Origin: Amycolatopsis australiensis
GTDB lineage: Bacteria > Actinomycetota > Actinomycetes > Mycobacteriales > Pseudonocardiaceae
Assembly: GCF_900119165.1 (NCBI RefSeq)
Contig: NZ_FPJG01000006.1
Coordinates: 1,736,001 to 1,800,000, forward strand
DNA: 64,000 nt
Direction of reading: 5' to 3'
The notes under the pieces were generated by a model. The model had not been told where the DNA came from. It ran no database searches and saw only the letters and a list, made by a program, of their open reading frames with translations. The position numbers were made by a program, and so were the translations under genes. This document shows positions 52,878 through 60,839 of this stretch, piece after piece. The stretch's first letter is position 1. Each line of letters begins with the position of its first letter.

Positions 52878-53522
52878 ATGGTCCTGAACCGTGAGAAAGT
52901 CCTGGAAGCGGCCCTCCGGCTGGCCGACGAACAGGGCCTGGCGGCGTTGTCGATGCGCAAGGTCGCGGCCGCGGTGGGCGTCGAGGCGATGTCGCTGTAC
53001 AACCACGTCGAGAACAAGGGCGATCTGCTCGACGGGCTCACCGCCCGGGTCTTCGAAGAGGTGCCGCTGCCGGATCCCGCGTTGCCGTGGGACACGCGTC
53101 TGCGGTCGCTGGCCGCCGGGCTGCATGCGAGCTTCACCCGGCACCCGGTGGTCGTCCGGGCCTTGGCGGCGCAGGACGCGAACCCGCGCTCGGCGGGGGC
53201 GTTGCGGGTGATCGACGCGCTGCTGCGCGCGTTGCTCGACGCGGGCCTGTCCGCGGAAGCCGCGGCCCGGAGCTACCGGTCGCTGCTCGGGATGCTGTTC
53301 GGCTCGGTGCTCACCGGCACGGCCGGAACCGGCGACGTGCGGGCCGAGCGCGCGGAGCCGGTGGTCGCGTACTTCCGCCGGATGGTGACGGCCGAGGACC
53401 TGCCGAGCCTGCACCGCGTGCTGCCCGCGTTGGAGACGGGCGACTGCGTGCAGGACTTCGGCTACCAGCTGGACCTGCTGATCGGCGGGCTACTTGCGGC
53501 GGAGGCCGATCTGGCGCCATGA
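52878..53522 (+). CDS. TetR-family regulator
   Basis: A 214-residue repressor: REKVLEAALRLADEQGLAALSMRKVAAAVGVEAMSLYNHVENKGDLLDGL is the TetR helix-turn-helix, with a TetR_C-like ligand domain (WDTRLRSLAAGLHASFTRHPVVVRAL ... YFRRMVTAEDLPSLHRVLP). It probably represses itself and the divergent nitroreductase through the 28-base operator. It has no leader and no Shine-Dalgarno, in keeping with a leaderless message. Its 3' end overlaps the convergent pssA gene by 33 bases. Confidence 0.88.
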   Translation: MVLNREKVLEAALRLADEQGLAALSMRKVAAAVGVEAMSLYNHVENKGDLLDGLTARVFEEVPLPDPALPWDTRLRSLAAGLHASFTRHPVVVRALAAQDANPRSAGALRVIDALLRALLDAGLSAEAAARSYRSLLGMLFGSVLTGTAGTGDVRAERAEPVVAYFRRMVTAEDLPSLHRVLPALETGDCVQDFGYQLDLLIGGLLAAEADLAP

Positions 53523-54443
53523 GCGGCGCCGCGGGCCTTGGCCGTTTTCGCTGCCCCGGGGCGTCCGGACCGTCTCGCCGGCGCGGGGCAGGCGGACCGC
53601 GCGCATCGCCGCGCCCGCGACCCGGCGGCGCAGCGGCGGGCGCAGGCCAAGGCGGCGGGACGAGCGGGCCCGGCGGATCGCGCGGCGCTCGCGCGGCGGG
53701 ACCGTCCAGGCCTCCGGGTGCGCGGCCAGCCAGCGGTGCCGCTTGATCGAGTACGGGATGTGCGCCAGGTACAGGATCATCGCCACGACCAGCGCGACCA
53801 GGGGGAACTGGATGATCGCCGCGGCCAGCAGCGCGACGCCGATCAGCAGCGGCGCGATCGCCTTCGCCGGCGCCTTGACCGTCTTCAGCGACAGCGTCGG
53901 GATGCGGCTGATCAGCAGCGCCGCGATCGCGATCGTCCACGCCCACACGACGTACTGCGAGGACCACCACCCGGAACCCCACTGCAGCGAAGCCACCAGC
54001 GGCAGCATCGCCAGCAGGCCGCCCGCCGGCGCGGGGACGCCGACGAAGAACTCGCTCGCGTACGGCGGCTGCTCGGTGTCGTCCAGCAGCGTGTTGAACC
54101 GGGCCAGCCGCAGGATCATGCAGACGGCGAAGATCAGCGACGCCACCCAGCCGATCCGGTCGGCGCCCGTCTGCCACACGTAGATGACCAGCGCCGGCGC
54201 CACGCCGAACGAGATGCCGTCGGACAGCGAGTCCAGCTCCGCGCCCATCTTCGACGTCGCGTCGAGCAGGCGGGCGATCCGGCCGTCGAGGCTGTCGAGC
54301 ACCGCCGCGATGCCGATCGACGCGATCGCCATCGCGTAGTTCCTGGTCAGCGCGAACTGCACGGCCGACAGGCCCGCGCACAGCGCGAGCACGGTGATCG
54401 CGTTCGGCAGCAGCCGGACGCCCGGGGTGGTCACGCGGACCAT
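53490..54443 (-). CDS. pssA: CDP-diacylglycerol-serine O-phosphatidyltransferase
   Basis: PssA makes phosphatidylserine from CDP-diacylglycerol and L-serine in the membrane. The 317-residue protein has the CDP-alcohol phosphotransferase motif D-G-x2-A-R-x8-G-x3-D-x3-D in LDGRIARLLDATSKMGAELDSLSD (about residues 52-75), ILRLARFN, and six to eight membrane helices. The last 80 residues are very Arg-rich and probably cytoplasmic. psd lies 3 bases upstream in the same operon, giving the two-step route to phosphatidylethanolamine. Confidence 0.92.
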   Translation of the reverse strand: MVRVTTPGVRLLPNAITVLALCAGLSAVQFALTRNYAMAIASIGIAAVLDSLDGRIARLLDATSKMGAELDSLSDGISFGVAPALVIYVWQTGADRIGWVASLIFAVCMILRLARFNTLLDDTEQPPYASEFFVGVPAPAGGLLAMLPLVASLQWGSGWWSSQYVVWAWTIAIAALLISRIPTLSLKTVKAPAKAIAPLLIGVALLAAAIIQFPLVALVVAMILYLAHIPYSIKRHRWLAAHPEAWTVPPRERRAIRRARSSRRLGLRPPLRRRVAGAAMRAVRLPRAGETVRTPRGSENGQGPRRRSWRQIGLRRK

Positions 54444-54446
54444 CGA

Positions 54447-55172
54447 TCAGCCTTCCGAATGCGCGGCCGGCAGTTCGGCGATCACCGTCTCGCCGCCGAC
54501 CGTGCGCTGGCCCTTGGCCACGAGCACGCGCGAACCCGGCGGAAGGTAGAGGTCGACCCGCGAGCCGAAGCGGATGATGCCGTAGGTCTCACCCGCGGCG
54601 ACCTTGTCGCCCTCGCGGATCTCGCAGAGGATGCGGCGCGCGACCAGCCCGGCGATCTGCACGACGACGAGCTCGTGGCCGTCTTCGGTGCGCAGCAGCA
54701 CGGAGTTGCGTTCGTTGTCGTCGCTGGCCTTGTCGAGGTCGGCGGACAGGAACTTGCCCGGCCGGTAGGCGACCCGCTCGATCACGCCGTTCGCCGGCAC
54801 GCGCTGGACGTGCACGTCGAACACCGACAGGAACACCGACACGCGCATCCGCGGCTCGGCGGGCAGGCCCAGCTCGGCCGGCGGGACGGCTTCCTCGATC
54901 AGCGACACGATGCCGTCGGCGGACGCGAGCGCGACGCCGGCACGCGGTGGCGGGACCCGTTTCGGCTCGCGGAAGAACGCGGCGGTCGCCACGGTCGCGA
55001 GCGCGCCGACGAGCCCGAGCCGCTTGGAGAACCGGCGGGCGAGCAGCGTGGCGGCGATCCCGCCCGCCACGAACGGCCGGCCGGCGTGGTGCATCGGCGG
55101 CAGCGTTTCGCGGGCGAGCTGGAGGGCGTGCGCGACGGGATTGCCGGCGGGCTCCGGCCGGGTGCCGCTCAT
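54447..55172 (-). CDS. psd: Phosphatidylserine decarboxylase proenzyme
   Basis: Psd decarboxylates phosphatidylserine to phosphatidylethanolamine with a pyruvoyl group. The 241-residue short-type proenzyme has FFREPKRVPP early on, VFLSVFDVHVQRVPANG, and the self-cleavage site in IIRFGSRVDLYLPPG, where the Ser after Gly becomes pyruvoyl. One or two hydrophobic helices lie near residues 38-65. It is first in the psd-pssA operon. Confidence 0.92.
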   Translation of the reverse strand: MSGTRPEPAGNPVAHALQLARETLPPMHHAGRPFVAGGIAATLLARRFSKRLGLVGALATVATAAFFREPKRVPPPRAGVALASADGIVSLIEEAVPPAELGLPAEPRMRVSVFLSVFDVHVQRVPANGVIERVAYRPGKFLSADLDKASDDNERNSVLLRTEDGHELVVVQIAGLVARRILCEIREGDKVAAGETYGIIRFGSRVDLYLPPGSRVLVAKGQRTVGGETVIAELPAAHSEG

Positions 55173-55430
55173 GGTCGGGTCCCCTGGTTTCGTGTCGGAA
55201 GGACGGTCGGCGCCGGGGTCCGGCGGCCGCGGATGGGCGCCCCCACGCTACCGCTGCGCCGGGCCGGGCCTTCCGCATGCCCCTCGTCGGCTCCTCCGCG
55301 AGGGTGTCCCCACGGCGGGTGGGCCGGGCCACATCGCGGTAACGCAAAGTCGAATTCGGCGACAACACCGAGTAGTCGACGCCGTTCGGGGCGCTGCCGG
55401 ACGCATCCCGCGAGACAGGTGAGGGGACGG

Positions 55431-55643
55431 ATGACCGACCACCGCGATCCCGTCGGAGCTCGCCTCGACGAGCTGCTGAGCGCGTGGTCGCGGGAGATCG
55501 ACGAAGTGCCGCTGCCGTTGCTGGTGGACCCGGTGCGGGCGGTCGACGTGGTCATCGCGGCCAAGACGCGCGGCCGGGTGCATGCGCCCCCCGACGGCGC
55601 AGGCACCCGGCCGCCGGGAAATGCGCGTGAGGAGAGATTTTAG
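55431..55643 (+). CDS. Small protein of unknown function (70 residues)
   Basis: MTDHRDPVGARLDELLSAWS begins an acidic helical segment, and residues 20-48 (REIDEVPLPLLVDPVRAVDVVIAAKTRG) are plausible protein; the tail is Pro/Gly/Arg-rich. The ATG has GAGGGGAC 3-4 bases upstream, a good site. No family is recognised and it stands alone, so it may be a regulator-sized protein or not expressed at all. Confidence 0.5.
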   Translation: MTDHRDPVGARLDELLSAWSREIDEVPLPLLVDPVRAVDVVIAAKTRGRVHAPPDGAGTRPPGNAREERF

Positions 55644-55682
55644 CCGCGGAGCGGCGTTGACCACGGATCGCTGGGGCAAACG

Positions 55683-55967
55683 TTACAAACGGTCGCCCGG
55701 ACGACGGCCGAGACCGCTCACGAGCCGCAGGATCGCCAGCAGCACGACGGCGCCGAGGATGGCCACGCCGAAGCTCGGGAAGTCGAAGCCGAACGTCATC
55801 TGCTGCCCGGTGGCGAACCGGTAGAGCAGGCCGCCGAGGGTCGCGCCGACCACCCCGACCAGCACGCTGACCAGGCAACCCTGCCGGCGTCGCGCCCGGC
55901 CGCCGACGACGAGGTTCGCGGCCCAGCCGACGATGGCGCCGAAGATCACCCATGCCACGAATTCCAT
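55683..55967 (-). CDS. GlsB/YeaQ/YmgE-family membrane protein
   Basis: A 94-residue protein with three membrane helices: FVAWVIFGAIVGWAANLVVGG (the conserved G-x-x-x-G-W-A-A start), GCLVSVLVGVVGATLGGLLYRF and GVAILGAVVLLAILRLV. This is the transglycosylase-associated/GlsB family linked to general stress in several bacteria; the molecular function is unknown. It is divergent from the arsR-type gene and shares the operator-rich gap. Confidence 0.88.
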   Translation of the reverse strand: MEFVAWVIFGAIVGWAANLVVGGRARRRQGCLVSVLVGVVGATLGGLLYRFATGQQMTFGFDFPSFGVAILGAVVLLAILRLVSGLGRRPGDRL

Positions 55968-55990
55968 GGCCGGAGCTTACGGGAGCCAAA

Positions 55991-56037
55991 GTACAAGAGT
56001 TATTGCACAAGAGCTCTTGTACAACTACTCTTGTGCA
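55991..56037. promoter_or_regulatory. Interlocked pair of operators before the ArsR-family gene
   Basis: Four CAAGAG half-sites form two interleaved inverted repeats: GTACAAGAG (55991-55999) with CTCTTGTAC (56014-56022), and TGCACAAGAG (56004-56013) with CTCTTGTGCA (56028-56037). Both have 14 bases between arms. The inner halves also create the 14-bp palindrome ACAAGAGCTCTTGT (56007-56020). The array ends 3 bases before the regulator ATG (56040), so it covers the transcription start of a probably leaderless mRNA. Confidence 0.7.
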
Positions 56038-56039
56038 CC

Positions 56040-56600
56040 ATGAGCGACGAGGTCCGGGACATCCGGGATTCGAAGGTGCTCGCGGCGGTGTCCCATCCGC
56101 TGCGTCGGCGGCTGATGGAACTGCTCCACCTGGACGGCCCGGCCACGGTGTCGGTGCTGGCGGGAAAGACCGACCAGGCGGTCGGCAACGTCAGCCACCA
56201 CATGAAGGTGCTGGCCGCCGCCAAACTGGTCGAGGAAGCTCCCGAACTCGCCCGTGACCAGCGGGAACGGTGGTGGAAGCGCAGCGTGAAGACCATCCGG
56301 TGGGCTTCCGCGGACTTCCCCGACGACCCGATCGCCGAGGCCGCCGAGGTCCTCACCCTCGACCACCAGACCGCGATCGCCCGCGAGTGGATCGCGACGC
56401 GCGAGACGTACCCGCCGCAGTGGCGCGGCGTGGCGTTCAGCACGGACACCTGGATGCGCCTTTCCGCCGCCGAGCTGGAAGAGCTGAACGAACGGGTCAT
56501 GTTGCTGCTGGCCGACTTCGAGAACCGCACCGAGCCCGGTGACGGGGTCGAGCGGCGTCCGGTCTTCTTCGTCGCACGAGCCTCGCTGGGCCAGCCGTGA
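56040..56600 (+). CDS. ArsR-type winged-helix regulator
   Basis: A 186-residue regulator. SKVLAAVSHPLRRRLMELLHLDGPATVSVLAGKTDQAVGNVSHHMKVLAAAKLVEEAPE is an ArsR-type helix-turn-helix (A-x-x-H-P-x-R ... V-S-H-H-x-K-x-L). The C-terminal half, with WWKRSVKTIRW and REWIATRETYPPQW, is a ligand or dimer domain found in such regulators beside MFS genes. No Cys metal site is seen. It overlaps the transporter start by 4 bases, so it probably controls that gene through the interlocked operator. Confidence 0.87.
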   Translation: MSDEVRDIRDSKVLAAVSHPLRRRLMELLHLDGPATVSVLAGKTDQAVGNVSHHMKVLAAAKLVEEAPELARDQRERWWKRSVKTIRWASADFPDDPIAEAAEVLTLDHQTAIAREWIATRETYPPQWRGVAFSTDTWMRLSAAELEELNERVMLLLADFENRTEPGDGVERRPVFFVARASLGQP

Positions 56601-57850
56601 AGGGGCTCTGGGGGAACGGGGATTTCCGGCTGCTCTGGACCGGCGAGACCACGAGCATGCTCGGCAGCATGGTCGCGAGCACGGCGTTGCCGCTGGTCGC
56701 GGTGGTCACGCTGCAGGCGAGCACGTTCGAGGTCGCGTTGCTGACGGCGGTCGCCTGGCTGCCCTGGCTGCTCGTCGGGCTGCCCGCCGGCGCCTGGGTC
56801 GACCGGCTGCCGAAGCGCCCGGTCATGCTGACCTGCAACACGGTGTCGACGGCGGTGTTCGGCAGCGTTCCGGTCGCGGCCGCGCTCGGCGCGCTGACCC
56901 TGCCGTACCTGCTGGGCGCGGCTCTGCTCGGCGGGGTCGCGAAGGTGTTCTTCACGCTCGCCTACCGGGCCTACCTGCCCGTCCTGCTCGGCCGGGACGA
57001 CCTCCTGGAAGCCAACGCGAAGCTGCAGGGCAGCGAGTCCGCGACGCAGGTCGCCGGGCCGGGCCTGGCCGGGTTGCTGGCGCAGGCGTTCGGCCCGGTC
57101 AGCGGCATCCTCGCGGACGCGGTGAGCTTCGGCGTCTCCGTGCTGTGCGTGCGGGCGATCCGGGTGCGCGAGACCGTGGTCCCGGCGGCGCGGACGCCGT
57201 TGCGCAGCCAGATCGCCGAAGGCCTGGGATTCGTCTTCGGCGACCGCTACCTGCGGTCGCTGATGGTGTTCGGCGCGGTCTCGAACCTCGCGCTGACCGG
57301 CTACAGCTCCATCCAGATCGTCTTCCTGTCCCGCACGCTCGGCGCCGCGCCCGGCCTGGTCGGCCTGGTGCTGGCGCTCGCCGCGACGGGCGGGGTGCTC
57401 GGCGCGGCGCTGGCCGGACGGCTCGGCGCGCGGTTCGGCACCGCCCGCGCGTTCCTGCTGTGCGAGGTGGCCGCCGCGCCGATGATGCTGCTCGGGCCGC
57501 TGAGCGGCCCGGGCTGGGGACTGGCGCCGTTCGTCGCCGGCGTGTTCGGCGTCTGCGCCGGTGTGGTGGCCTCGAACGTGCTGACCACGACGTTCCGGCA
57601 GGAGTACTGCCCACCGGAGCTGTTCAGCCGGATCACCTCGAGCGCCTCGCTCACCGCCTACGGCACGATCCCGCTGGCCGGCGTTCTCGGCGGCGCGCTC
57701 GGCGAGGCGATCGGCGTCCGGGAGACGCTGTGGGTGGCGTCCGCCTTGCTGGTCGCCGCGCTCCCGATCCTCGCGCCCTTCCGGAAGCTGCGGGAGTTCC
57801 CGGTCAGAGGAGCAGAACGTCCACCTCGTCGCCTTCCGCAGCCGACGTGA
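56597..57850 (+). CDS. MFS transporter (enterobactin exporter-like, 12 TMS)
   Basis: A 417-residue major facilitator with about 12 helices: NGDFRLLWTGETTSMLGSMVASTALPLVAV is typical of the drug/siderophore exporter group (MefA/EntS-like), motif A reads AGAWVDRLPKRPVML, and GVLGAALAGRLGARFG follows helix seven. It likely exports a small toxic molecule, induced through the upstream regulator. GTG start overlapping the regulator stop (GTGA). Its 3' end overlaps the convergent moeA gene by 47 bases. Confidence 0.88.
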   Translation: MKGLWGNGDFRLLWTGETTSMLGSMVASTALPLVAVVTLQASTFEVALLTAVAWLPWLLVGLPAGAWVDRLPKRPVMLTCNTVSTAVFGSVPVAAALGALTLPYLLGAALLGGVAKVFFTLAYRAYLPVLLGRDDLLEANAKLQGSESATQVAGPGLAGLLAQAFGPVSGILADAVSFGVSVLCVRAIRVRETVVPAARTPLRSQIAEGLGFVFGDRYLRSLMVFGAVSNLALTGYSSIQIVFLSRTLGAAPGLVGLVLALAATGGVLGAALAGRLGARFGTARAFLLCEVAAAPMMLLGPLSGPGWGLAPFVAGVFGVCAGVVASNVLTTTFRQEYCPPELFSRITSSASLTAYGTIPLAGVLGGALGEAIGVRETLWVASALLVAALPILAPFRKLREFPVRGAERPPRRLPQPT

Positions 57851-58997
57851 CGTCTTCCGGCAGCACGATCAGGCAGTTGGCTTGCGTGAACGCGGCCAGC
57901 AGGTGCGAGCCCGGCCCGCCGCGCGGCCCGACGACCCCGGTGACCTCGCGGTCCGACGGCGTGAACACACCACGGCGGTACTGGCGGCGGCCGGCCGGCG
58001 AGGACATCGCCTCCAGCAGCCGGGCCCGCACGCGCCGCCGCGAGACGTCGGTGTGGCCCAGGGCCGTCAGCAGCGCCGGGCGCAGGAACGCCTCGAAGGA
58101 CACGAGGACGCTGACGGGGTTGCCGGGCAGCGTCACGACCGGCACGCCCTGCCAGCGTCCGCAGCCCTGCGGCCCGCCCGGCTGCATCGCGACCTTCGCG
58201 AATTCGACGCCCTGGCCGGACAACGCGTCCTTCACGACTTCGTACGCGCCCGCGCTGACGCCGCCGGACGTCACCAGCAAGTCGGCGCCCGCCAGCTTCG
58301 GCTCGATGACCTTCCGGAACTCCTCGACGTCGTCGACGACGCTGCGGACCACCTCGACCTCGCAGCCGAGGCCGCGGATCGCCGCGGCGAGCATCACGCT
58401 GTTGGACTCGTAGATCTGGCCGTGCCGCAGCGGGGCCGGCGCGTCGATCAGCTCGGTGCCGGTGGAGGCGACCACGACCCGCAGCGGCCGGTGCACCCGC
58501 ACCTCGGCGAGCCCGACCGCGGCCGCCAGGCCCAGCTGGGAGTGGCCCAGCACGGTTCCGGCGGGCAGCGCGATGCTTCCGGAGACGACGTCCTCGCCGC
58601 TGCGCCGGATGTGCGCGCCCGCCTTGGCGGGGGCGGAGATCGTCACCGTCGACGTGCCGGCGTCGGTGTCCTCGACCATCACGACGGCGTCCGCGCCGGG
58701 TGGCAGCGGCGCGCCGGTCATGATCCGGTGCGCGGTGCCCGGCTCGAGCGGCCGGACGTCGACGCGGCCCGCCGGGATGTCGTCGGCGACCGGCAGCGTC
58801 ACCGGCACGTCGGTGACGTCCGCGGCGCGGACCGCGTAGCCGTCCATCGCGGAGTTGTCGAAGGGCGGGAGGGAAACGCCGGCCCGCACGTCCTCGGCCA
58901 GGACGAGGCCGGCCGCGGCGGCGAGGGGCAGCGAGGTCGCGGGGGCGGTGCCGAGCAGCGCGGCGACGCGGTCGCGGTAGTCGTCGACGGAGATCAC
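57804..58997 (-). CDS. moeA: Molybdopterin molybdotransferase MoeA
   Basis: MoeA inserts molybdate into adenylylated molybdopterin. The 397-residue protein shows LPPFDNSAMDGYAVRAADV, RIMTGAPLPPGADAVVMVED, VRRSGED-like IRRSGEDVVSGSIAL, GQIYESNSVMLAAAIRGLG, DLLVTSGGVSAGAYEVVKDAL, GKPV-region PVVTLPGNPVSVLVSFEAFLRPAL, and a C-terminal domain ending in EGDEVDVLLL. It is monocistronic here; no other molybdenum cofactor gene is in the window. Confidence 0.94.
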   Translation of the reverse strand: MISVDDYRDRVAALLGTAPATSLPLAAAAGLVLAEDVRAGVSLPPFDNSAMDGYAVRAADVTDVPVTLPVADDIPAGRVDVRPLEPGTAHRIMTGAPLPPGADAVVMVEDTDAGTSTVTISAPAKAGAHIRRSGEDVVSGSIALPAGTVLGHSQLGLAAAVGLAEVRVHRPLRVVVASTGTELIDAPAPLRHGQIYESNSVMLAAAIRGLGCEVEVVRSVVDDVEEFRKVIEPKLAGADLLVTSGGVSAGAYEVVKDALSGQGVEFAKVAMQPGGPQGCGRWQGVPVVTLPGNPVSVLVSFEAFLRPALLTALGHTDVSRRRVRARLLEAMSSPAGRRQYRRGVFTPSDREVTGVVGPRGGPGSHLLAAFTQANCLIVLPEDVTSAAEGDEVDVLLL

Positions 58998-59157
58998 CGG
59001 ACCATCCTCCCCGTCGTCGGGGCTCGTGCAAGACCGAGGCCCATTCGGATCAGCCCGGCGCAGCTCGCCGCGGGGGCACGGCTACGGTTGCTCGCGCCGG
59101 GCGACGTCTGAACGGGTCTCGCCCGGCCCGTCACAGGCACGCCTTTGGGGAGCACGC

Positions 59158-59835
59158 ATGCAGGTCGGAGTCCGTCAACAGCCCTCGTTCGCCGTCGCCC
59201 GGTTGATGCTGGCGCCCGGCGAGCCGTGCCAGGTCGAGTCCGGCGCGATGATGGCCACCAGCTACGGCGTGCAGGTCCAGTCCCAGGCGCAGGGCGGGAT
59301 CATGAAGGGCCTCGGCCGCGCGTTCCTCTCCGGCGAGTCCTTCTTCATCTCCACCTTCACCGCGCCGCAGAACGGCGGCTGGGTCGACGTCGCGGCCAAC
59401 CTGCCCGGCGACATCCAGGTGATCACCCTCGACGGCCGCACCGGCTGGGCCGTCACCCGCGGCTGCTGGCTCGCGTCGTCGCACGGCGTGCAGACCGAGA
59501 CCAAGTGGGGCGGGCTGAAGAACCTGATGGGCGGCGAAGGCGGCTTCCTCACGCACGCGACGGGTCAGGGCCAGCTGCTCGTCAGCTGCTACGGCGCCGT
59601 CGAGACCATCACCCTGCAGCCCGGCGAGATGGTCACCATCGACACGGGGCACGTCGTCGCGTACGCCGACACCGTGCAGTACCAGATCCGCAAGGTCGCG
59701 ACCGGCATCATCCAGTCGATGAAGAGCGGTGAAGGTCTCGTGTTCGACTTCGCCGGTCCCGGCCAGATCATGACCCAGACGCGCAACCCGTCCGCGTTGG
59801 TCAGCTGGCTCGTCTCGCACGTCCCGTCCCGCTGA
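59158..59835 (+). CDS. AIM24 family protein, copy 1
   Basis: A 225-residue protein of the AIM24/TIGR00266 beta-fold family: QPSFAVARLMLAPGEPCQVESGAMMATSYGVQVQSQAQGGIMKGLGRAFLSGESFFISTFTAP, then ITLQPGEMVTIDTGHVVAYADTVQYQIRK. The bacterial function is unknown. It overlaps a second family member by one base (TGATG), so the two are cotranscribed and may form a hetero-oligomer. Confidence 0.87.
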   Translation: MQVGVRQQPSFAVARLMLAPGEPCQVESGAMMATSYGVQVQSQAQGGIMKGLGRAFLSGESFFISTFTAPQNGGWVDVAANLPGDIQVITLDGRTGWAVTRGCWLASSHGVQTETKWGGLKNLMGGEGGFLTHATGQGQLLVSCYGAVETITLQPGEMVTIDTGHVVAYADTVQYQIRKVATGIIQSMKSGEGLVFDFAGPGQIMTQTRNPSALVSWLVSHVPSR

Positions 59836-60455
59836 TGCGCGTCCAGACCCGGCACACGCCCGGCTTCGGCGTCGCCCGCGTCCTGCTCGACCCGGGCGAA
59901 GCCGTGCAGGCCGCGCCCGAGACGCTGCTCGCCAGCCGCTTCGGCGTCACCGAGGCGGCGGCCGGCCGCGGCGGTGTCCGCGCCGGCAAGTCGACGACGG
60001 CGGTCTACACCGCACCGGCCGACGGCGGCTGGATCGACTTCGCGCCGCTGCGCCCCGGCGACGTCTACCCCCTGGAACTGGGCGGCACGGGCTGGTCGGT
60101 GCACCGCGACGCCGTGCTGGTGCGGCCGTCCTCGGTCCGGCACGACGCGAACTGGCTGCCGTTGCAGCAGCTCTTCGGCGCCGACTCGGGGTTTCTCGAG
60201 CACTACAGCGGAACCGGCCCGCTCGTGCTGGCCGCGCCCGGCCCGGTGGACGCGTTCGAGCTCGGCCAGGGCGAGCTGGTCACCGTGCGGCCGGACTACC
60301 TGCTGGCCTACCCGGACACCGTGCAGTGCCGGCTGCGGGCGCTCGACCCCGGCGGGCCGCAGTCGCTGCGCACCGGGGAAGGATTGGCGGTCGACTTCGC
60401 GGGTCCCGGGACGGTGCTCGTGCAAGCGCGGAACAGACGCCTTTCGGGCAGGTGA
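59835..60455 (+). CDS. AIM24 family protein, copy 2
   Basis: A 206-residue shorter paralogue of the preceding protein, keeping the same landmarks: GFGVARVLLDPGEAVQAAPETLLASRFGV, STTAVYTAPADGGWIDFAPLRPGDVYPLELGG, QGELVTVRPDYLLAYPDTVQCRLRAL and LAVDFAGPGTVLVQARN. It lacks the G-x-M-K-G-L-G-R segment found in copy 1. Function unknown; paired expression with copy 1 by overlapping stop and start. Confidence 0.85.
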   Translation: MRVQTRHTPGFGVARVLLDPGEAVQAAPETLLASRFGVTEAAAGRGGVRAGKSTTAVYTAPADGGWIDFAPLRPGDVYPLELGGTGWSVHRDAVLVRPSSVRHDANWLPLQQLFGADSGFLEHYSGTGPLVLAAPGPVDAFELGQGELVTVRPDYLLAYPDTVQCRLRALDPGGPQSLRTGEGLAVDFAGPGTVLVQARNRRLSGR

Positions 60456-60567
60456 TCTTCGGACGAATTGCCCATTGCCGCGGACAATAATTCCGGTAGC
60501 GTGATTGCTACTCGCACCGCTGGCATCCGCTCGGGCCAGCGGATCCTTTGTGCTGAGGGAGGGCGCC

Positions 60568-60774
60568 GTGGCTGTCGGCACCGTCAAATGGTTCAACTCG
60601 GAAAAGGGCTACGGGTTCATCGAATCCGCCGACGGGCCGGACGTGTTCGTCCACTATTCGGCCATCCAGGCCGACGGATTCCGCACTCTGGACGAGGGCG
60701 ACCGCGTGGAGTTCGAAGTCCAGTCCGGGCGTGACGGCCGGAGTCAGGCAGCCGACGTGCGCAAGGTGTCGTAA
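60568..60774 (+). CDS. Cold shock domain protein (CspA family)
   Basis: A 68-residue OB-fold nucleic acid-binding protein: [16 protein letters not shown] (RNP1 K-G-Y-G-F-I), [10 protein letters not shown] (RNP2 V-F-V-H-Y) and [27 protein letters not shown]. It acts as RNA chaperone. The GTG start has GAGGGAGGGCG upstream; the 112-base leader before it may fold, as in other csp genes, but no specific element is recognised. Confidence 0.94.
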   Translation: MAVGTVKWFNSEKGYGFIESADGPDVFVHYSAIQADGFRTLDEGDRVEFEVQSGRDGRSQAADVRKVS

Positions 60775-60839
60775 CCACACGCATCACCCGATTGGCGAAC
60801 CCTCGTCGGCGGCCGAACCAGGGACGTTAGGCTGCGGGC

